From positions 46,025,134 through 46,089,133 of the forward strand of contig CAMGYJ010000010.1 in NCBI GenBank assembly GCA_946122785.1: a DNA stretch of 64,000 nt, given 5' to 3'. The notes beneath the pieces were generated by a model. The model did not search any database and had not been told where the DNA came from. It saw nothing but the letters and a program-made list of their open reading frames with translations. Positions 1 through 10,580 of this stretch are shown in pieces. Source of the stretch: Linum tenue. Taxonomy: Eukaryota; Streptophyta; Magnoliopsida; Malpighiales; Linaceae. Position 1 is the first letter of the stretch; every line of letters starts with the position of its first letter. Made by a program: the position numbers and the translations under genes.

Positions 1-215
1 GTCTCCAACTCTCGTAGCTCCGCCTCGTGCTTTTCGCTTAGCACCCTCCATCTCTTTTAACTTCGCATCTTGTTCTTCCTGTCTCCTCCCTCGACTTGTG
101 CAAGACATAAGTCCTATTCCTTTCTTACTCTCCATTTTACCAATGCTTTCGACTCCTCGTACTTCTCCTCGTTCACTCCTCTCATCTCATCGGCTGCTTC
201 TCCTGATTTGACATG
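1..215 (-). pseudogene. Degenerate coiled-coil relic of the array family
   Basis: Read on the minus strand, this stretch contains pieces of the charged coil seen in the intact neighbours, for example GVNEEKYEES (compare GVSKEKYEEL) and LSEKHEAELRELE (compare ASEKHEEELRKSR). The pieces lie in different frames with stops between them, and no N- or C-terminal domain is visible. It is probably the end of another decayed family member, cut by the window edge or by decay. Confidence 0.6.
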
Positions 216-396
216 GTTTACTTACATACAAACCGCTGCGATAAAACAAAAAATGACAGTTTTATACCAACCAACACAAAGAAATTAAATTCCAAAATAT
301 GAAATAAAAAGTGATTTTTATTGAATGCAGTTTCCATTGTGACAAAATCTATATAATAAAAATAAAAAAAAAGTGCAAAACCAACCCAGCCTGCGA

Positions 397-2313
397 TTAG
401 TCTCGATACATGAAAGCAAGCTTGAATTCGCCGTTCAAATAAATCATGAAGAAAATCGTGTTTGTCAACATAACAGACACCCTACGAATTGGAAGCCGGG
501 TAGGATAACCTCTGAAGCCAGGAGTATAGCTCTCATCCCCGTCGTAATATGCCAACATGATATCGCCGCCATCCGGATGGGATATCTTCACAAACCACCA
601 GTTGCTACGGTCGAATGATTCGTTGCTCATAAAACATATATCAATTCTAGGGGGAGCCGGCCAATCTTTGGTGTCTTCATCCACCACTTGAACTGAAATG
701 TTTCCCTGAAAGAAACCCGTGAAGTCCGCCGTCATATTGTTCTCATAATAGTATACAGATTTCATACTACCGGTGGACCAAGTATTTGGTGGCACCGCCC
801 GTCTTTTGCTTTTATGGACTACCCAATCATTGGTGTACTGTGTCGTAGGTGGGTGCGCCCACGATTGCTTCCGACGTTGCTCCAGCTCAAGTTGCTCCAG
901 CTGGTCGCTCAGCCTTCTCGTTTCAGCTGCATTCTCTTTCGTCGTTTCTTCCTGCTCTTTCTTCAGCTTTTCGAGCTCGGCATCCTTTTCGTTGATCAAC
1001 CTCTGCAATGATTCATCTTTGTTCTTTCGCTCACTTTCGAGCACTTTTGCCATCTCCTCCTCCTTCTTTGCTGCTTTACCCGCTTCATCATCCCTAGTCC
1101 TTCTCAGAGTTTCTACCTCCTCTCTCAATTTTTTTAGTTCCTCGTCCTGCTCTTTGCTCGACTTTGCTCCCTCTTTTGTTTCTCTTTGCAATGCCTCTAT
1201 TTCTTCATCTTTCTCCTTTCTCCCCATTTCTATCTTTTCTTGCATTTCCTCTCTTAGCTTTCGCAATTCCTCGACCTTCTCCTTCCTCAAATTTTGCAAG
1301 TCGTCGCTCGCCCTTTTGAGCGTCTGCTGCACGCCGTCGTTTCTCTTCAACTGCTTTTGCACCTCGTCCTTTTCCTTTCTCGACTTTCGCAGCTCCTCCT
1401 CGTGCTTTTCGCTTGCATCCTCCATCTCCTCTTTTAGCTTTCGTATTTCCCCATCTTTTTCATCCCTAAGTTTTTGTAGATCTTCTTCCGACTCCTCCCT
1501 CAGCTTCTCTAGCTCCTCGTCCTTCTCTCTGGCCATCCTTTTCAACCCCTCGTATTTCTCTTTGCTCACCCCTTCGGACATCATCGGTTTCGGACGCTTC
1601 GCCTCATCCCTTTGTCTCTTCACCTTTCGTAGCTCCGCGTCTTTCTTTTCGATCGTCTCTTCCATCTCTTCTCTTAGCTTTTGTAGCTCTTCTTCTTTTT
1701 TCTCCGTTAATTTTTGTATCTCGTCTTCCATTTCGTTGGTTACCTTCTCCAGCTCCTCATCCTTCTTGCTCAACATCCTTTTCAACTCTTCATACTTCTC
1801 TTTGCTCACCCCACCTCCCACCATCAGTTGCTTTGATATTTTCTTTTTCCTTGACACGGTGTACTTCAACTCCAACCGCGACCACATGGTAATCCTCACC
1901 AACTCAATCCCGTGATTGGCCCAGCTGAAGAGATCGTTCAATCGGAGATAGTGAGCCTCAGAGTCTCTGTGCTCTCCCAGCTCAGTCACGTCTTGAAAGC
2001 AATACCCTCCAGGGTTCACAATCAGACCCGACCGAGTGAGGTGTCGGGCTAGCTTGGTGAGGGCTTCCTGTCCCTCGATCTTCCCATGGCCATCGAAAAA
2101 CAACAGCCCGTCGTAGTACTGCTCTTCCGCCAAGTCTTTGTCGTCTCCATTATCATCACTATCGAGGATGATGATGGTGCCAACTTCCTTCCAATGAGTC
2201 TTTCGGATATAGGAAGGGTGAATAGTAGGATCGCTCAACTCACATACTCTAATGGCGGTTTCGTCAGAGGAGGTAACGAAGTGTTTGTCTGACTTGAAAT
2301 CAAAGAAAACCAT
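397..2313 (-). CDS. Array family member A: coiled-coil protein, 638 aa, unknown function
   Basis: Single-exon gene starting at the ATG that all family members share (MVFFDFKSDKHF) and ending in the shared AFMYRD terminus. Residues 1 to about 165 form a conserved N-terminal domain with YYDGLLFFDGHGKIEGQEAL, an acidic stretch of about 15 residues before it, and LRLNDLFSW. Residues from about 170 to 480 are a Glu/Lys/Leu-rich coiled coil with the module GVSKEKYE.LKR....KDEELEK present twice. The last 140 or so residues are a second conserved domain with VPPNTWS, VVDEDTKDWPAPP, NWWFVK and MLAYYDGD. No signal peptide or membrane segment is visible. I do not recognise the family. The upstream region differs from that of members B to E, so its expression may differ. 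The frame is intact, so it may be functional. Confidence 0.85.
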   Translation of the reverse strand: MVFFDFKSDKHFVTSSDETAIRVCELSDPTIHPSYIRKTHWKEVGTIIILDSDDNGDDKDLAEEQYYDGLLFFDGHGKIEGQEALTKLARHLTRSGLIVNPGGYCFQDVTELGEHRDSEAHYLRLNDLFSWANHGIELVRITMWSRLELKYTVSRKKKISKQLMVGGGVSKEKYEELKRMLSKKDEELEKVTNEMEDEIQKLTEKKEEELQKLREEMEETIEKKDAELRKVKRQRDEAKRPKPMMSEGVSKEKYEGLKRMAREKDEELEKLREESEEDLQKLRDEKDGEIRKLKEEMEDASEKHEEELRKSRKEKDEVQKQLKRNDGVQQTLKRASDDLQNLRKEKVEELRKLREEMQEKIEMGRKEKDEEIEALQRETKEGAKSSKEQDEELKKLREEVETLRRTRDDEAGKAAKKEEEMAKVLESERKNKDESLQRLINEKDAELEKLKKEQEETTKENAAETRRLSDQLEQLELEQRRKQSWAHPPTTQYTNDWVVHKSKRRAVPPNTWSTGSMKSVYYYENNMTADFTGFFQGNISVQVVDEDTKDWPAPPRIDICFMSNESFDRSNWWFVKISHPDGGDIMLAYYDGDESYTPGFRGYPTRLPIRRVSVMLTNTIFFMIYLNGEFKLAFMYRD

Positions 2314-3288
2314 CGCTACGAATTAATTTTATTTTGAGACAATGTGAATGATGGAAAAATGAGATCAGTTATATTACAAATCTCTTTGGAAACACGCTAT
2401 TGAGCCTTATAAAATCAATTAGAGACTTTGATTAATAAAATAGTAAACTGTAGTCATTTTTAATTGTTTTCGCGTTTACTAAGCCAAGAACCCTGATAAT
2501 TACACAATTAAGAAAGACTTTAGTATAACCAATTAAATGAATATAATTCCAGTGACAAACTGACAATGGCATCTATCCTAACGTGCCAACAACCTTCATT
2601 ATTCTTTGTCAAGTATTATTTCCTGTTAAAGTCTTTTTTTGTAATTAAAATAATTTCGCATAATTTCACCAGTTGACTATAGTAGTTTTATTTTGGAAAT
2701 AAGTCAACTTTTTATAAATTCTTCATTTTGTATAAAATAGTGTAGATGACAACTACCATGTACCAGACCCCAAACGAAGTTAAGTAAATCAAATTTCAGT
2801 GGACAACTTATTATTAAGCATAAGAATAAAGAGCTTTAATTATCGCATCACCATATATCAGCCGATAAAAAACCACTTGGAATTGTCATTTTTCTTACTA
2901 TTTAAATATGGCTAGCTGCATCAAGTCCGATCCATTTGGATGGACAAAGCTAAACTTTCATTAATAATGGCGATATATGTTTATGTAACTGAGATTTAAA
3001 TTTGAGACTTCCAGGTTCAAGAGATCAATGGATCAAATACACTAGATCAAACATTTGTTCGCACAAAGCTAAAAATTCAAACTAATATGGAGTTTCGAAA
3101 TTGTTCAAACTCTCAATGCCCTTCATCTTGATTTCGAAAACAATTGTGGATTTGTCTCCCAAATAGGTAGGATTCATATCAATTGGATTGTTTAATCAAT
3201 TTCATCGCTGGAAAACCAAAATGACCCCGACAAAAGCAAAAACGACCAACTTGCAGATTACCTATACATATATAGACAGTAGTTATAA
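2314..3288. other. Intergenic, AT-rich
   Basis: AT-rich spacer between members A and B. I see no ORF with support, no TIRs and no trace of the TATA-containing upstream block shared by members B to E. Confidence 0.5.
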
Positions 3289-5649
3289 TTAATCCCGATA
3301 CATGAAAGCAAGCTTGATTTCGCCAAACAAATGAACCATGAAGAAACTTGCGCTTGTGTATATACTACAGCTCCTAGGAAACGGAAACCTGGTAGTATAA
3401 CCCCTGTAGCCGTCACTATAGCTTCGATCGCCGTCGTAATACGCCAACATAGCAAGGCCGCCGCCGCCGTCCTGATCCGGATGTTCCATCTTCACAAACC
3501 ACCAGTTGTTCTTGTCGAATGTCTGCTCCATCCCAGTATATACACAAATCGAAGGAGGAGCCGGCCAATCTTTCGTGTCATCGTCCACCACGTGCACGTT
3601 GAAATTCCCGTACGAGAACGCCCAGCAGTCCGGCGACCTCATACCATTCTCGTGGCCGTAGAAGATGCCGCTCTGCTTGGACCAAGTATTTGGTGGCACC
3701 GGCCGTCTTCTGCTCTTGTGGGCCGTCTCGTGATCGGCGGTGATGTACTTCGTCGTAGGTAAGCGCGTCCACGATTGCTTCCGACGTCGTTGCTCGGCCT
3801 CGTGTTGCGACAGCTGGTCCCTCAGCTTTCTCGTTTCTTCGTCTTTCTCCTTTCTGGCCTTTTCTATATCCTCTTGCATTTCCTCTCTTAGCTTTCGCAT
3901 TTCCTCGGCCTTCTCCTTGCTCGGCTTCTTTTGCATATCGTCGCTTTCCCTTTTGAGCGTCGGTTGCACGCCAGCGGTTATCTTCAACCGATTTTGCAGA
4001 TCGTTCTTTTCCTTTCTCGACTTACGCGGCTCCTCCTCGTTCTTTTCGCTTGCAATATCCTCCATCTCCTCTTTTAACTTTTGTATTTCCCGATCTTTTT
4101 CGTCTCTCAGCTTTTGTAGATCTTCTTCCGACTCCTCCCTCAGCTTCTCTAGCTCCTCGTCCTTCTCTCTCACGATCCTTTTCAACCCCTCGTACTTCTC
4201 TTTGCTCACTCCTTCGGGCACCGGTTTCAGACGCTTCGCATCATCCCTTTGCCTCTTCACCTTTCGTAGCTCCACGTCTTTCTTTTCAATTGTATCTTCC
4301 ATCTCTCCCCTCAACTGTTGTAGCTCTTCTTCCTTTTCCTCTCTCAATTTTTGTAGATCTTCTTCAGACTCCTCCCTCAACTTCTCTAGCTCCTCGTCCT
4401 TCTCTTTGACGACCCTTTTCAACCCCTCGTATTTCTCTTTGCTCACGCCTTCGGGCATCGGTTTCGGACGCTTCGCGTCATCCCTTTGCCTCTTCACCTT
4501 CCTTAGCTCCGCGTCTTTCTTTTCAATCGTCTCTTCCATCTCTTCTCGCAACTTTTGTAGCTCTTCTTCTTTTTCCTTCTTTAATTTTTGTATTTCATCT
4601 TCCATTTCGTTGGTTACCTTCTCCACCTCCTCATCCTTCTTGCTCAACATCCTTTTCAACTCTTCATACTTCTCTTTGCTCACCCCACTGCCAACCATTG
4701 GTTGCTTTGAGATTTTCTTCTGCCTTGGCACGATGTATTTCAACTCTTCTTTCTTTTCAATCGTCTCTTCCATCTCTTCTCTCAACTTTTGTAGCTCTTA
4801 TTCTTTTTCCTCCTTTAATTTTTGTATTTCATCTTCCATTTCGTTGGTTACCTTCTCCAGCTCCTCATCCTTCTTCCTCAACATCCTTTTGAACTCTTCA
4901 TACTTCTCTTTGCTCACCCCACCGCCAACCATTGGTTGCTTTGAGATTTTCTTCTGCCTTGGCATGATGTACTTCAACTCTTCTTTCTTTTCAATCGTCT
5001 CTTCCATCTCTTCTCGCAACTTTTGTAGCTCTTCTTCTTTTGCCTCCTTTAATTTTTGTATTTCATCTTCCATTTCGTTGGTTACCTTCTCTAGCTCCTC
5101 ATCCTTCTTGCTCAACATCCTTTTCAACTCTTCATACTTCTCTTTGCTCACCCCACCGCCAACCATCGGTTGCTTTGAGATTTTCTTCTGCCTTGGCACG
5201 ATGTACTTCAACTCCAACCGCGGCCACATGGTGATCCTTGCCAACTCAACACCGTGACTTGCCCAACTGAAGAGATCGTTTAATCGGAAATAGTGAAACC
5301 CAAAGTCTTTGTGCTCTCCCAGCTCAGTCACGTCTTCAAAGCAATACCCTCCAGGGTTCACCATCAGACCCGACCGAGTGAGGTGATGGGCTAGCCTGGT
5401 GAGGGATTCACGTCCCTCAATCTTCCCATGGCCATCGAAAAACAGCAACCCATCATAGTACTGATCTTCTTCCAGGTCATCGTCACCATTATCGTCACCA
5501 TCGACGATGATGGTGCCAACTTCCTTCCAGTGAGCCTTTCGGATATAGGAAGGGTGAATAGTAGGTTTGCTCAACTCACAGACTCTAATGGTGGTTTCAT
5601 CAGAGGAGGTAACAAAGTGTTTGTCTGATTTGAAATCAAAGAGAACCAT
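3289..5649 (-). pseudogene. Array family member B: longest coil, interrupted by an in-frame stop
   Basis: The same frame runs from the family ATG at 5649 to the family terminus AFMYRD at 3289, 787 codons including one internal TAA at 4798-4800. The stop falls at a Glu position (KEEKE-stop-ELQKL), which looks like a single GAA to TAA change. As it stands the gene would give a 283-aa product with the N-terminal domain and two coil modules; the downstream 498-codon ORF keeps three more modules and the complete C-terminal domain. Five copies of the GVSKEKYE module occur in total, the most in the array, three of them from a 234-bp tandem repeat. Both end domains look well preserved, so the stop may be recent, a sequencing error, or an allele. 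I call it a pseudogene with moderate confidence. Confidence 0.7.
4516..5217 (-). repeat. Three tandem copies of a 234-bp coding unit
   Basis: The start of the motif accat(t/c)ggttgctttgag recurs at 4694, 4928 and 5162, exactly 234 bp apart. Each unit encodes 78 residues: a KYI.PRQKKISKQPMVG linker, then the VSKEKYEE.KRML.KKDEE coil module. The unit carries the last residues of the N-terminal domain (ELKYIVPRQKK) into the coil. The length keeps the frame. The middle unit bears the stop at 4798-4800 near its border with the distal unit. Confidence 0.85.
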
Positions 5650-5750
5650 GTTTGCTAGCCAGTGGGAGCCTAGGATAGGAGGGATAGATAGATGAGAATT
5701 GAGATGGGGTGATATGTTTGTGTTTGGGTGATGTATCTATATATAATGCC
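5650..5750 (-). promoter_or_regulatory. Putative core promoter of member B
   Basis: On the minus strand a TATATATAG box (5737-5745) lies about 90 bp upstream of the ATG at 5649. The block between box and ATG is recognisably shared with the same interval of members C, D and E (a GATA-rich patch, gagaattgagatgggg read on the plus strand, then tgatatgttt). Position and conservation suggest a core promoter with a short 5' UTR; this is inference. Confidence 0.5.
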
Positions 5751-5902
5751 TCAATGTGGCCATCTCTCACCAAGAACCCCACTTAACTTAAATTAATATG
5801 TAACTTTGTCTAAATAGGTTTCCTGGAAATTGCATCGACTCGGAGTCATTCTTTTGTTTGATGAAGAACAGTACTATGGAGAGTCTTTGTTTAACTATAA
5901 AG

Positions 5903-6344
5903 TAGGGGTGGCTATACGGTCCGGTCCGGTTAAATTGGCCCAAATTGATCCGGTCCAGTCCGGTTTTTTTGAAAATATAAGGACCAAAGATTGGATTGGA
6001 TACAGTCCGGTCTTGATCCGGTCCGGTCTTAACCCGGTCCGGTCCCAATTCGGTCTTGATTTTATATTGAGATTGTGGGAATTTGAGTGGCCTAAGGCCT
6101 AAAAGGGTGAGGAGTTGGTTAAGTTTTGTACTAAGTGCAAAGGTTTGTGACCGTTTATGCAAATTACCCTTAAGTTTTGGGTGTTAAGCTCTCTTATCCG
6201 GTCTTTATCCGGTTTTTTACCTCAAATCTAAGCCCAAAGATTGAATTGGATTGTTTACTATCCGGTCCCGGTCCGGTCTCGGTCCGGGTTATACGGTCCG
6301 GTTTCCAGTTTTTTATTCGGTCCCGGTCCAAATAGCCAGCCCTA
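5903..6344. mobile_element. hAT-like MITE rich in GGTCCGGT words, 8-bp TSD
   Basis: Imperfect terminal inverted repeats, TAGGGGTGGCTAT at the left and ATAGCCAGCCCTA at the right, are flanked by an exact 8-bp duplication CTATAAAG (5895-5902 and 6345-6352). An 8-bp TSD is typical of hAT elements. The interior is a low-complexity series of GGTCCGGT-type words in both orientations and has no transposase. Confidence 0.8.
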
Positions 6345-6396
6345 CTATAAAGGAGAGTCTTTTGTCTCTTGTATTGATGAATGATTATTATATATA

Positions 6397-6730
6397 GGGT
6401 AAATACAATATATTAGCCACAATTATTATGAAATGGGGAATTATAGTCACAACTATGTAAAATTCAAATTATTAGCCATAACTGGTCAAGATATGGCTAA
6501 CAGTCTGTTACTATTATTGAATTTTTAACGGAGACCGTCACGTCATCGGCCACGGCAGCAGCCACGTCAGACTGCTTTTAACTTATAACTTTAAAACATA
6601 AAAGTTTAGTCAGCATTACTAACAAAATTGTTAACAGAGAGTTAACGTTTGGCTAATAATTTGAATTTTCATAGTTGTGGCTATAATTCCCCGCTTCATA
6701 GTAGTTGTGACTAATATATTGTATTTACCC
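6397..6730. mobile_element. 334-bp TIR element (MITE), superfamily unassigned
   Basis: The ends are long imperfect inverted repeats: GGGTAAATACAATATATTAG at the left matches the reverse complement of the right end, which reads CTAATATATTGTATTTACCC. The repeat continues inward through GCCACAA and a GGGGAATTATAG(T/C)CACAACTA block. The flanks show only a TA dinucleotide duplication, which would fit a Tc1/mariner-like element, but the TIR is not the Stowaway consensus. Confidence 0.7.
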
Positions 6731-6732
6731 TA

Positions 6733-8662
6733 ATTCAGATCGTGTCTTTGTTTAATCATAAAGAGAGTCTTTGTCCTTAATTTGTCTTGATGAATAATTA
6801 GTATAAGCAGATCAGATAACGTCTTTGTTTAATCCTGCCAATTTTCTAACTTTGTAAAAAAAAATTAGAAACTGTTTAGATTAACAAAAGGTATGTTAAT
6901 CTGTTCATACTAGCTATTTGTAACCATTTACGCATACGATACACACCAAATTTAAACATACACTAGAAATTATCCGCACCTTGCTACGGCCTATAAAGAA
7001 AACAATGAAACGGATTCATTAGTCAATACCAGCTGTCAGTAGATAGGAAGTAAGAGGAAAATAGTAAAAAATTGACGGAAAATAGTAGAAGTTAAAAAAA
7101 AAATCAAACAACTTTTTTAGTGAAGATAAATCAAAGAGCTGTAGAATTATAATAATGATTTTTTTTCTTCAACCCTTAACCACTCCTATGCACCTTAATA
7201 ATAATTGAGCAACGACCCTGTTCTTTTCTCACAAGTTGTGGATTGTGATGGAAGGGGGTTTTCTTTTATCTAATCAAACGTATTATTAGTCTCAGTTGTA
7301 ATGAATAAACAACTGGCATCATAATAAGAAGCACGTATTCTTAATCAACTTGCATCACAATATAACTGCGCCAGACCCTTAAACCTTCGAAATTCAAGGG
7401 TAGTATAGGATCAGTCGAGAAAATCATTCATTTGATCGAGTATGTTTTTAGAAATATTTACCTCTAATTTTAGTGTGCTCTCTCGGAGGAGCACGGATGC
7501 AAGTAGGAAGTTTAACCTTGATGCATATGGTGAAAATATCATCGGCTTTGCATGATTATCAGTTAATTGAAAATTTTATTTTATTTATCGATCATTACAT
7601 TTTCAGGTATTTATACCCTGAATATGGGTTAGATCCCCTTCTTTGGTTATTTTTCTCTAGTATTTTACTAGGACAAGGCCTGGCCTGCTGGCCGGTAGAG
7701 TTCGTTCGATGGTTATATAATTTATGTGTATCATTTACACTAATATTGTGTGTTTTGTTTGGTATTTGATCATGGATGAACTTTCTAGTCAAAAACTCAA
7801 ATTACTTCAAGGATGCTAATTAGAACGTATTGATAACATGAGAAAGTCAATCTGCCTAACAAAAGAATTATTTTTTCAATTTTTATCTTGTTTGTTGATC
7901 ATGCATGAATAATATATTACATATAGTATAGGAACATTGACATATATTTTTGAACTTGTTACCATTTTCAGTGTGAATGAGTGAAATGAATTAGCTCTCT
8001 ATTCGAACAAAAGTTTACAAATCATTGGCATGTAATTGTTTTTTAACATTTCCATTTGTTGCTATAGTATAAGTTTAACATGCGTACTTGAGATAGTAGT
8101 GGACAAATAACTGATTTATTATGTTTAAGTATATAGATTCAACACGGGGATACATGTGATAAGTTTTTAATTACCATAACAGAGAGACAAACATAAGAAT
8201 TTGATTCCAAAAGTTACGAAAATGGGAAGTGATTTTATTCAACATGTATTAGGCAGAATACAACATTTTTTTATTTGTTTTAATCACAGAATGCGACGGA
8301 TTTTAGGGTTTCTGCGACGCTTTTGTTCCGTCGCAGAAAGTGTATTTTCTTGTAGTGTGATTTATACTTAATCTCACATTTTTGTTGAGATTTATTATCT
8401 ATAGTAGTTCATTTCATGTATAATCCATGCATTCTTCTATCTTTTCCAGACAACGCATTCTTAGTATATATACACATAATCTTAATACAGTCATTCTTGT
8501 AATACACCATTTCTATAATCAATGGTTTCAAACGGCCCCATAGTTGGTTTCCTTTTTGTGACTATAAATAGAAAGGGAGGGTAGGGATGGAAAAGCAAGC
8601 AAAACAACAGTATTGCTGCACGATGCAGAGAAGAGAAGGTTGGCCAACCAACCTGCGATTAC
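6733..8662. other. Intergenic, AT-rich, with transposon scraps
   Basis: About 1.9 kb between the TIR element and member C. Apart from the CACTA-type end at 8291-8357, I see no supported gene. A minus-strand motif ending TTTCTAGT at about 6963 with an imperfect GC-rich hairpin beside it could be a decayed Helitron 3' end, but this is weak. Confidence 0.4.
8291..8357 (-). mobile_element. Fragment of a CACTA (En/Spm-like) terminus
   Basis: Read on the minus strand from 8357 the sequence begins CACTACAAGAAAAT, the classic plant CACTA terminus, followed by sub-terminal repeats of the word TGCGACG/CGTCGCA (TTCTGCGACGGAAC, GCGTCGCAGAAA, CCGTCGCA). No opposite terminus was found, so this is an end fragment. 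Confidence 0.65.
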
Positions 8663-10474
8663 CTATAGTGAGTCCCGATAGTGGAAAGCCAGCTTGAATT
8701 CGCCAAACAATTCAATCATGAAGAAAACTGTGCTTGCTGATATAAAAGTGCCCTTACCAAATGCAATCCGGGTAGTACGGCCGTTACCGTTGTTGGTAGC
8801 AGTGTAGCTTCGATCACCGTCGTAATATGCTAGCATGGTATGGCCGCCATCCTGTTGTCGCTGTACCTTCACAAACCACCAGTTGTTCTGGTCGAATGCT
8901 ACATTTCCCCCACACTGTACATGAATCGTGGAGCTGGGAGCCGACCAATCTTTGGTGTCTTCATCCACCACAAGGACAGAACCTCTTTCAAGGAACCCCA
9001 TGAAGTCCGAGTTCTTATTGTTCTCATAAAGGTATGTGAAACCCCAACCATTGACGGACCAAGTACTTGGTGGCACCGCCCGTCTCCTGCTTTTGTGGAC
9101 TGTGGGATCAGTGGTGTACTTCGTCGTCGTAGGTAGCCGCATCCATGATCGCTCCCGACGCAATGCTCCGTCGTCCTTGTTGTTCTTTCGCTCATTTTTT
9201 GGCACTTTTTCAATCTCTTCCTCCTTCTTCGTCGCTTTACCTGCTTCGTCGTCCCTAGACCTTCTCAGAGTTTCTACTTCATCCCTCAATTCTTTAAGTT
9301 CCTCTTCCTGCTCTTTGCTCGGCTTTGCTCCCTCGTCTTTTCCTCTTCGCAATGTCTCCGCCACTTCTTCGTCTTTCTCCTTTCTCGCCTTTTCCGTCTC
9401 CTCTTGCATTTCCTCTCTTAGCTTTCGCAATTCCTCGGCCTTCTCCTTCCTCGGCTTTTGCAAATCGTCGCTCCCCACTTTGAGCGTGTGCTGCACGTCA
9501 TCGTTTTTCTTCAACTGCTTTTGCAGCTCGTCCTTTTCCTTTCTCGACTTTCGCAACTCCTCCTCGTGCTTGTCGCTCGCATCCTCCATCTCCTCTTTTA
9601 ACTTTCTTATTTCCCCATCTTTTTCATCCCTCAGCTTTTGTAGATCTTCTTCCAACTCCTCCCTCAGCTTCTCTAGCTCCTCGTCCTTCTCTCTGGCCAT
9701 CCTTTTCAACCCCTCGTATTTCTCTTTGCTCACTCCTTCGGACATCATCGGTTTCGGACGCTTCGCCTCGTCCCTTTGCCTCTTCACCTTTCGTAGCTCC
9801 ACGTCTTTCTTTTCAATCGTCTCTTCCATCTCTTCTCGTAGCTTTTGTAGCTCTTCTTCTTTTTCTTCCTTTAATTTCTGTATCTCGTCTTCCATTTCGT
9901 TGGCTACATTCTCCAGCTCCTCATCCTTCTTGCTCAACATCCTTTTCAACTCTTCATACTTCTCTTTGCTCACCCCACCGCCAACCATTGGTTGCTTTGA
10001 TATTTTCTTCTGTCTTGGCACGATGTACTTCAACTCCAACCGCGGCCACATGGTGATCCTCGGCAACTCAACACCGTGACTGGTCCAGTTGAAGAGATCA
10101 TTCAATCGAAAGTAGTGAGCGCCAAAGTCTCTATGCTCTCCCAGCTCAGTCACGTCTTGAAAGCAATACCCTCCAGGGCTCACCATTAACCCCGACCGAG
10201 TGAGGTGTCGGGCTAGCTTGGTGAGGGCTTCCTGTCCCTCGATCTTCCCATGGCCATCGAAAAACAACAGCCCGTCGTAGTACTGCTCTTCTGCCAAGTC
10301 GTCGTCGTCTCCATTATCATCACTAACGATGATGATGTTGCCAACTTCCCTCCAATGAGTCTTTCGGATATAGGAAGGGTGAATAGTAGGATCAGTCAAC
10401 TCACAGACTTTAATGGTGGTTTCGTCAGAGGAGGTAACGAAGTGTTTGTCCGACTTGAAATCAAAGAGAACCAT
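8663..10474 (-). CDS. Array family member C: coiled-coil protein, 603 aa, unknown function
   Basis: Intact single-exon member. It starts with the family N-terminus (MVLFDFKSDKHFVTSSDE), has the acidic SDDNGDDDDLAEEQ stretch and the GLLFFDGHGK core. A coil runs from about residue 170 to 455, with two VSKEKYE modules. It ends with the C-terminal domain (VPPSTWS, VVDEDTKDW, NWWFVK, MLAYYDGD). The terminus is AFHYRDSL, two residues longer than in the sisters. A TATA-like box lies about 100 bp upstream. Its upstream flank (10475-11320 plus 13746-14965) is duplicated upstream of member D, so C and D came from one segmental duplication. Function unknown; a cytoplasmic or nuclear structural or scaffold role is only a guess from the coil. 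Confidence 0.85.
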   Translation of the reverse strand: MVLFDFKSDKHFVTSSDETTIKVCELTDPTIHPSYIRKTHWREVGNIIIVSDDNGDDDDLAEEQYYDGLLFFDGHGKIEGQEALTKLARHLTRSGLMVSPGGYCFQDVTELGEHRDFGAHYFRLNDLFNWTSHGVELPRITMWPRLELKYIVPRQKKISKQPMVGGGVSKEKYEELKRMLSKKDEELENVANEMEDEIQKLKEEKEEELQKLREEMEETIEKKDVELRKVKRQRDEAKRPKPMMSEGVSKEKYEGLKRMAREKDEELEKLREELEEDLQKLRDEKDGEIRKLKEEMEDASDKHEEELRKSRKEKDELQKQLKKNDDVQHTLKVGSDDLQKPRKEKAEELRKLREEMQEETEKARKEKDEEVAETLRRGKDEGAKPSKEQEEELKELRDEVETLRRSRDDEAGKATKKEEEIEKVPKNERKNNKDDGALRRERSWMRLPTTTKYTTDPTVHKSRRRAVPPSTWSVNGWGFTYLYENNKNSDFMGFLERGSVLVVDEDTKDWSAPSSTIHVQCGGNVAFDQNNWWFVKVQRQQDGGHTMLAYYDGDRSYTATNNGNGRTTRIAFGKGTFISASTVFFMIELFGEFKLAFHYRDSL

Positions 10475-10580
10475 GTTTGCTAGCTAGCTAGTGGGTGACT
10501 TGAATAGGAGGGATAGGTAGATAGATGAGAATTGAGATGGGGAGATATGTTTGTTTTTGGGTGATATATCTATATATATA
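10475..10580 (-). promoter_or_regulatory. Putative core promoter of member C
   Basis: A TATATATATAG box (10570-10580, minus strand) lies about 100 bp upstream of the ATG, within the block shared with members B, D and E. Confidence 0.5.

Noticed and set aside
773..1915. Long plus-strand Ser/Phe/Leu-rich ORFs opposite the coils (also 3740-5257, 9036-10079, 23313-24179, and minus 31113-31877)
   Set aside because: They are the antisense of Glu/Lys/Leu-rich coil codons (gag, gaa, aag, ctg), whose complements are Leu, Phe, Leu and Gln or Ser codons with few stops. They have no domains, and they vary with the coil.
2314..3288. A further family member between A and B
   Set aside because: No trace of either conserved end domain or of coil codons on either strand.
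7473..7769. 98-codon ORF with hydrophobic segments
   Set aside because: Starts from a non-ATG codon in the given reading, lies in AT-rich intergenic DNA, and has no recognisable domain or splice context.
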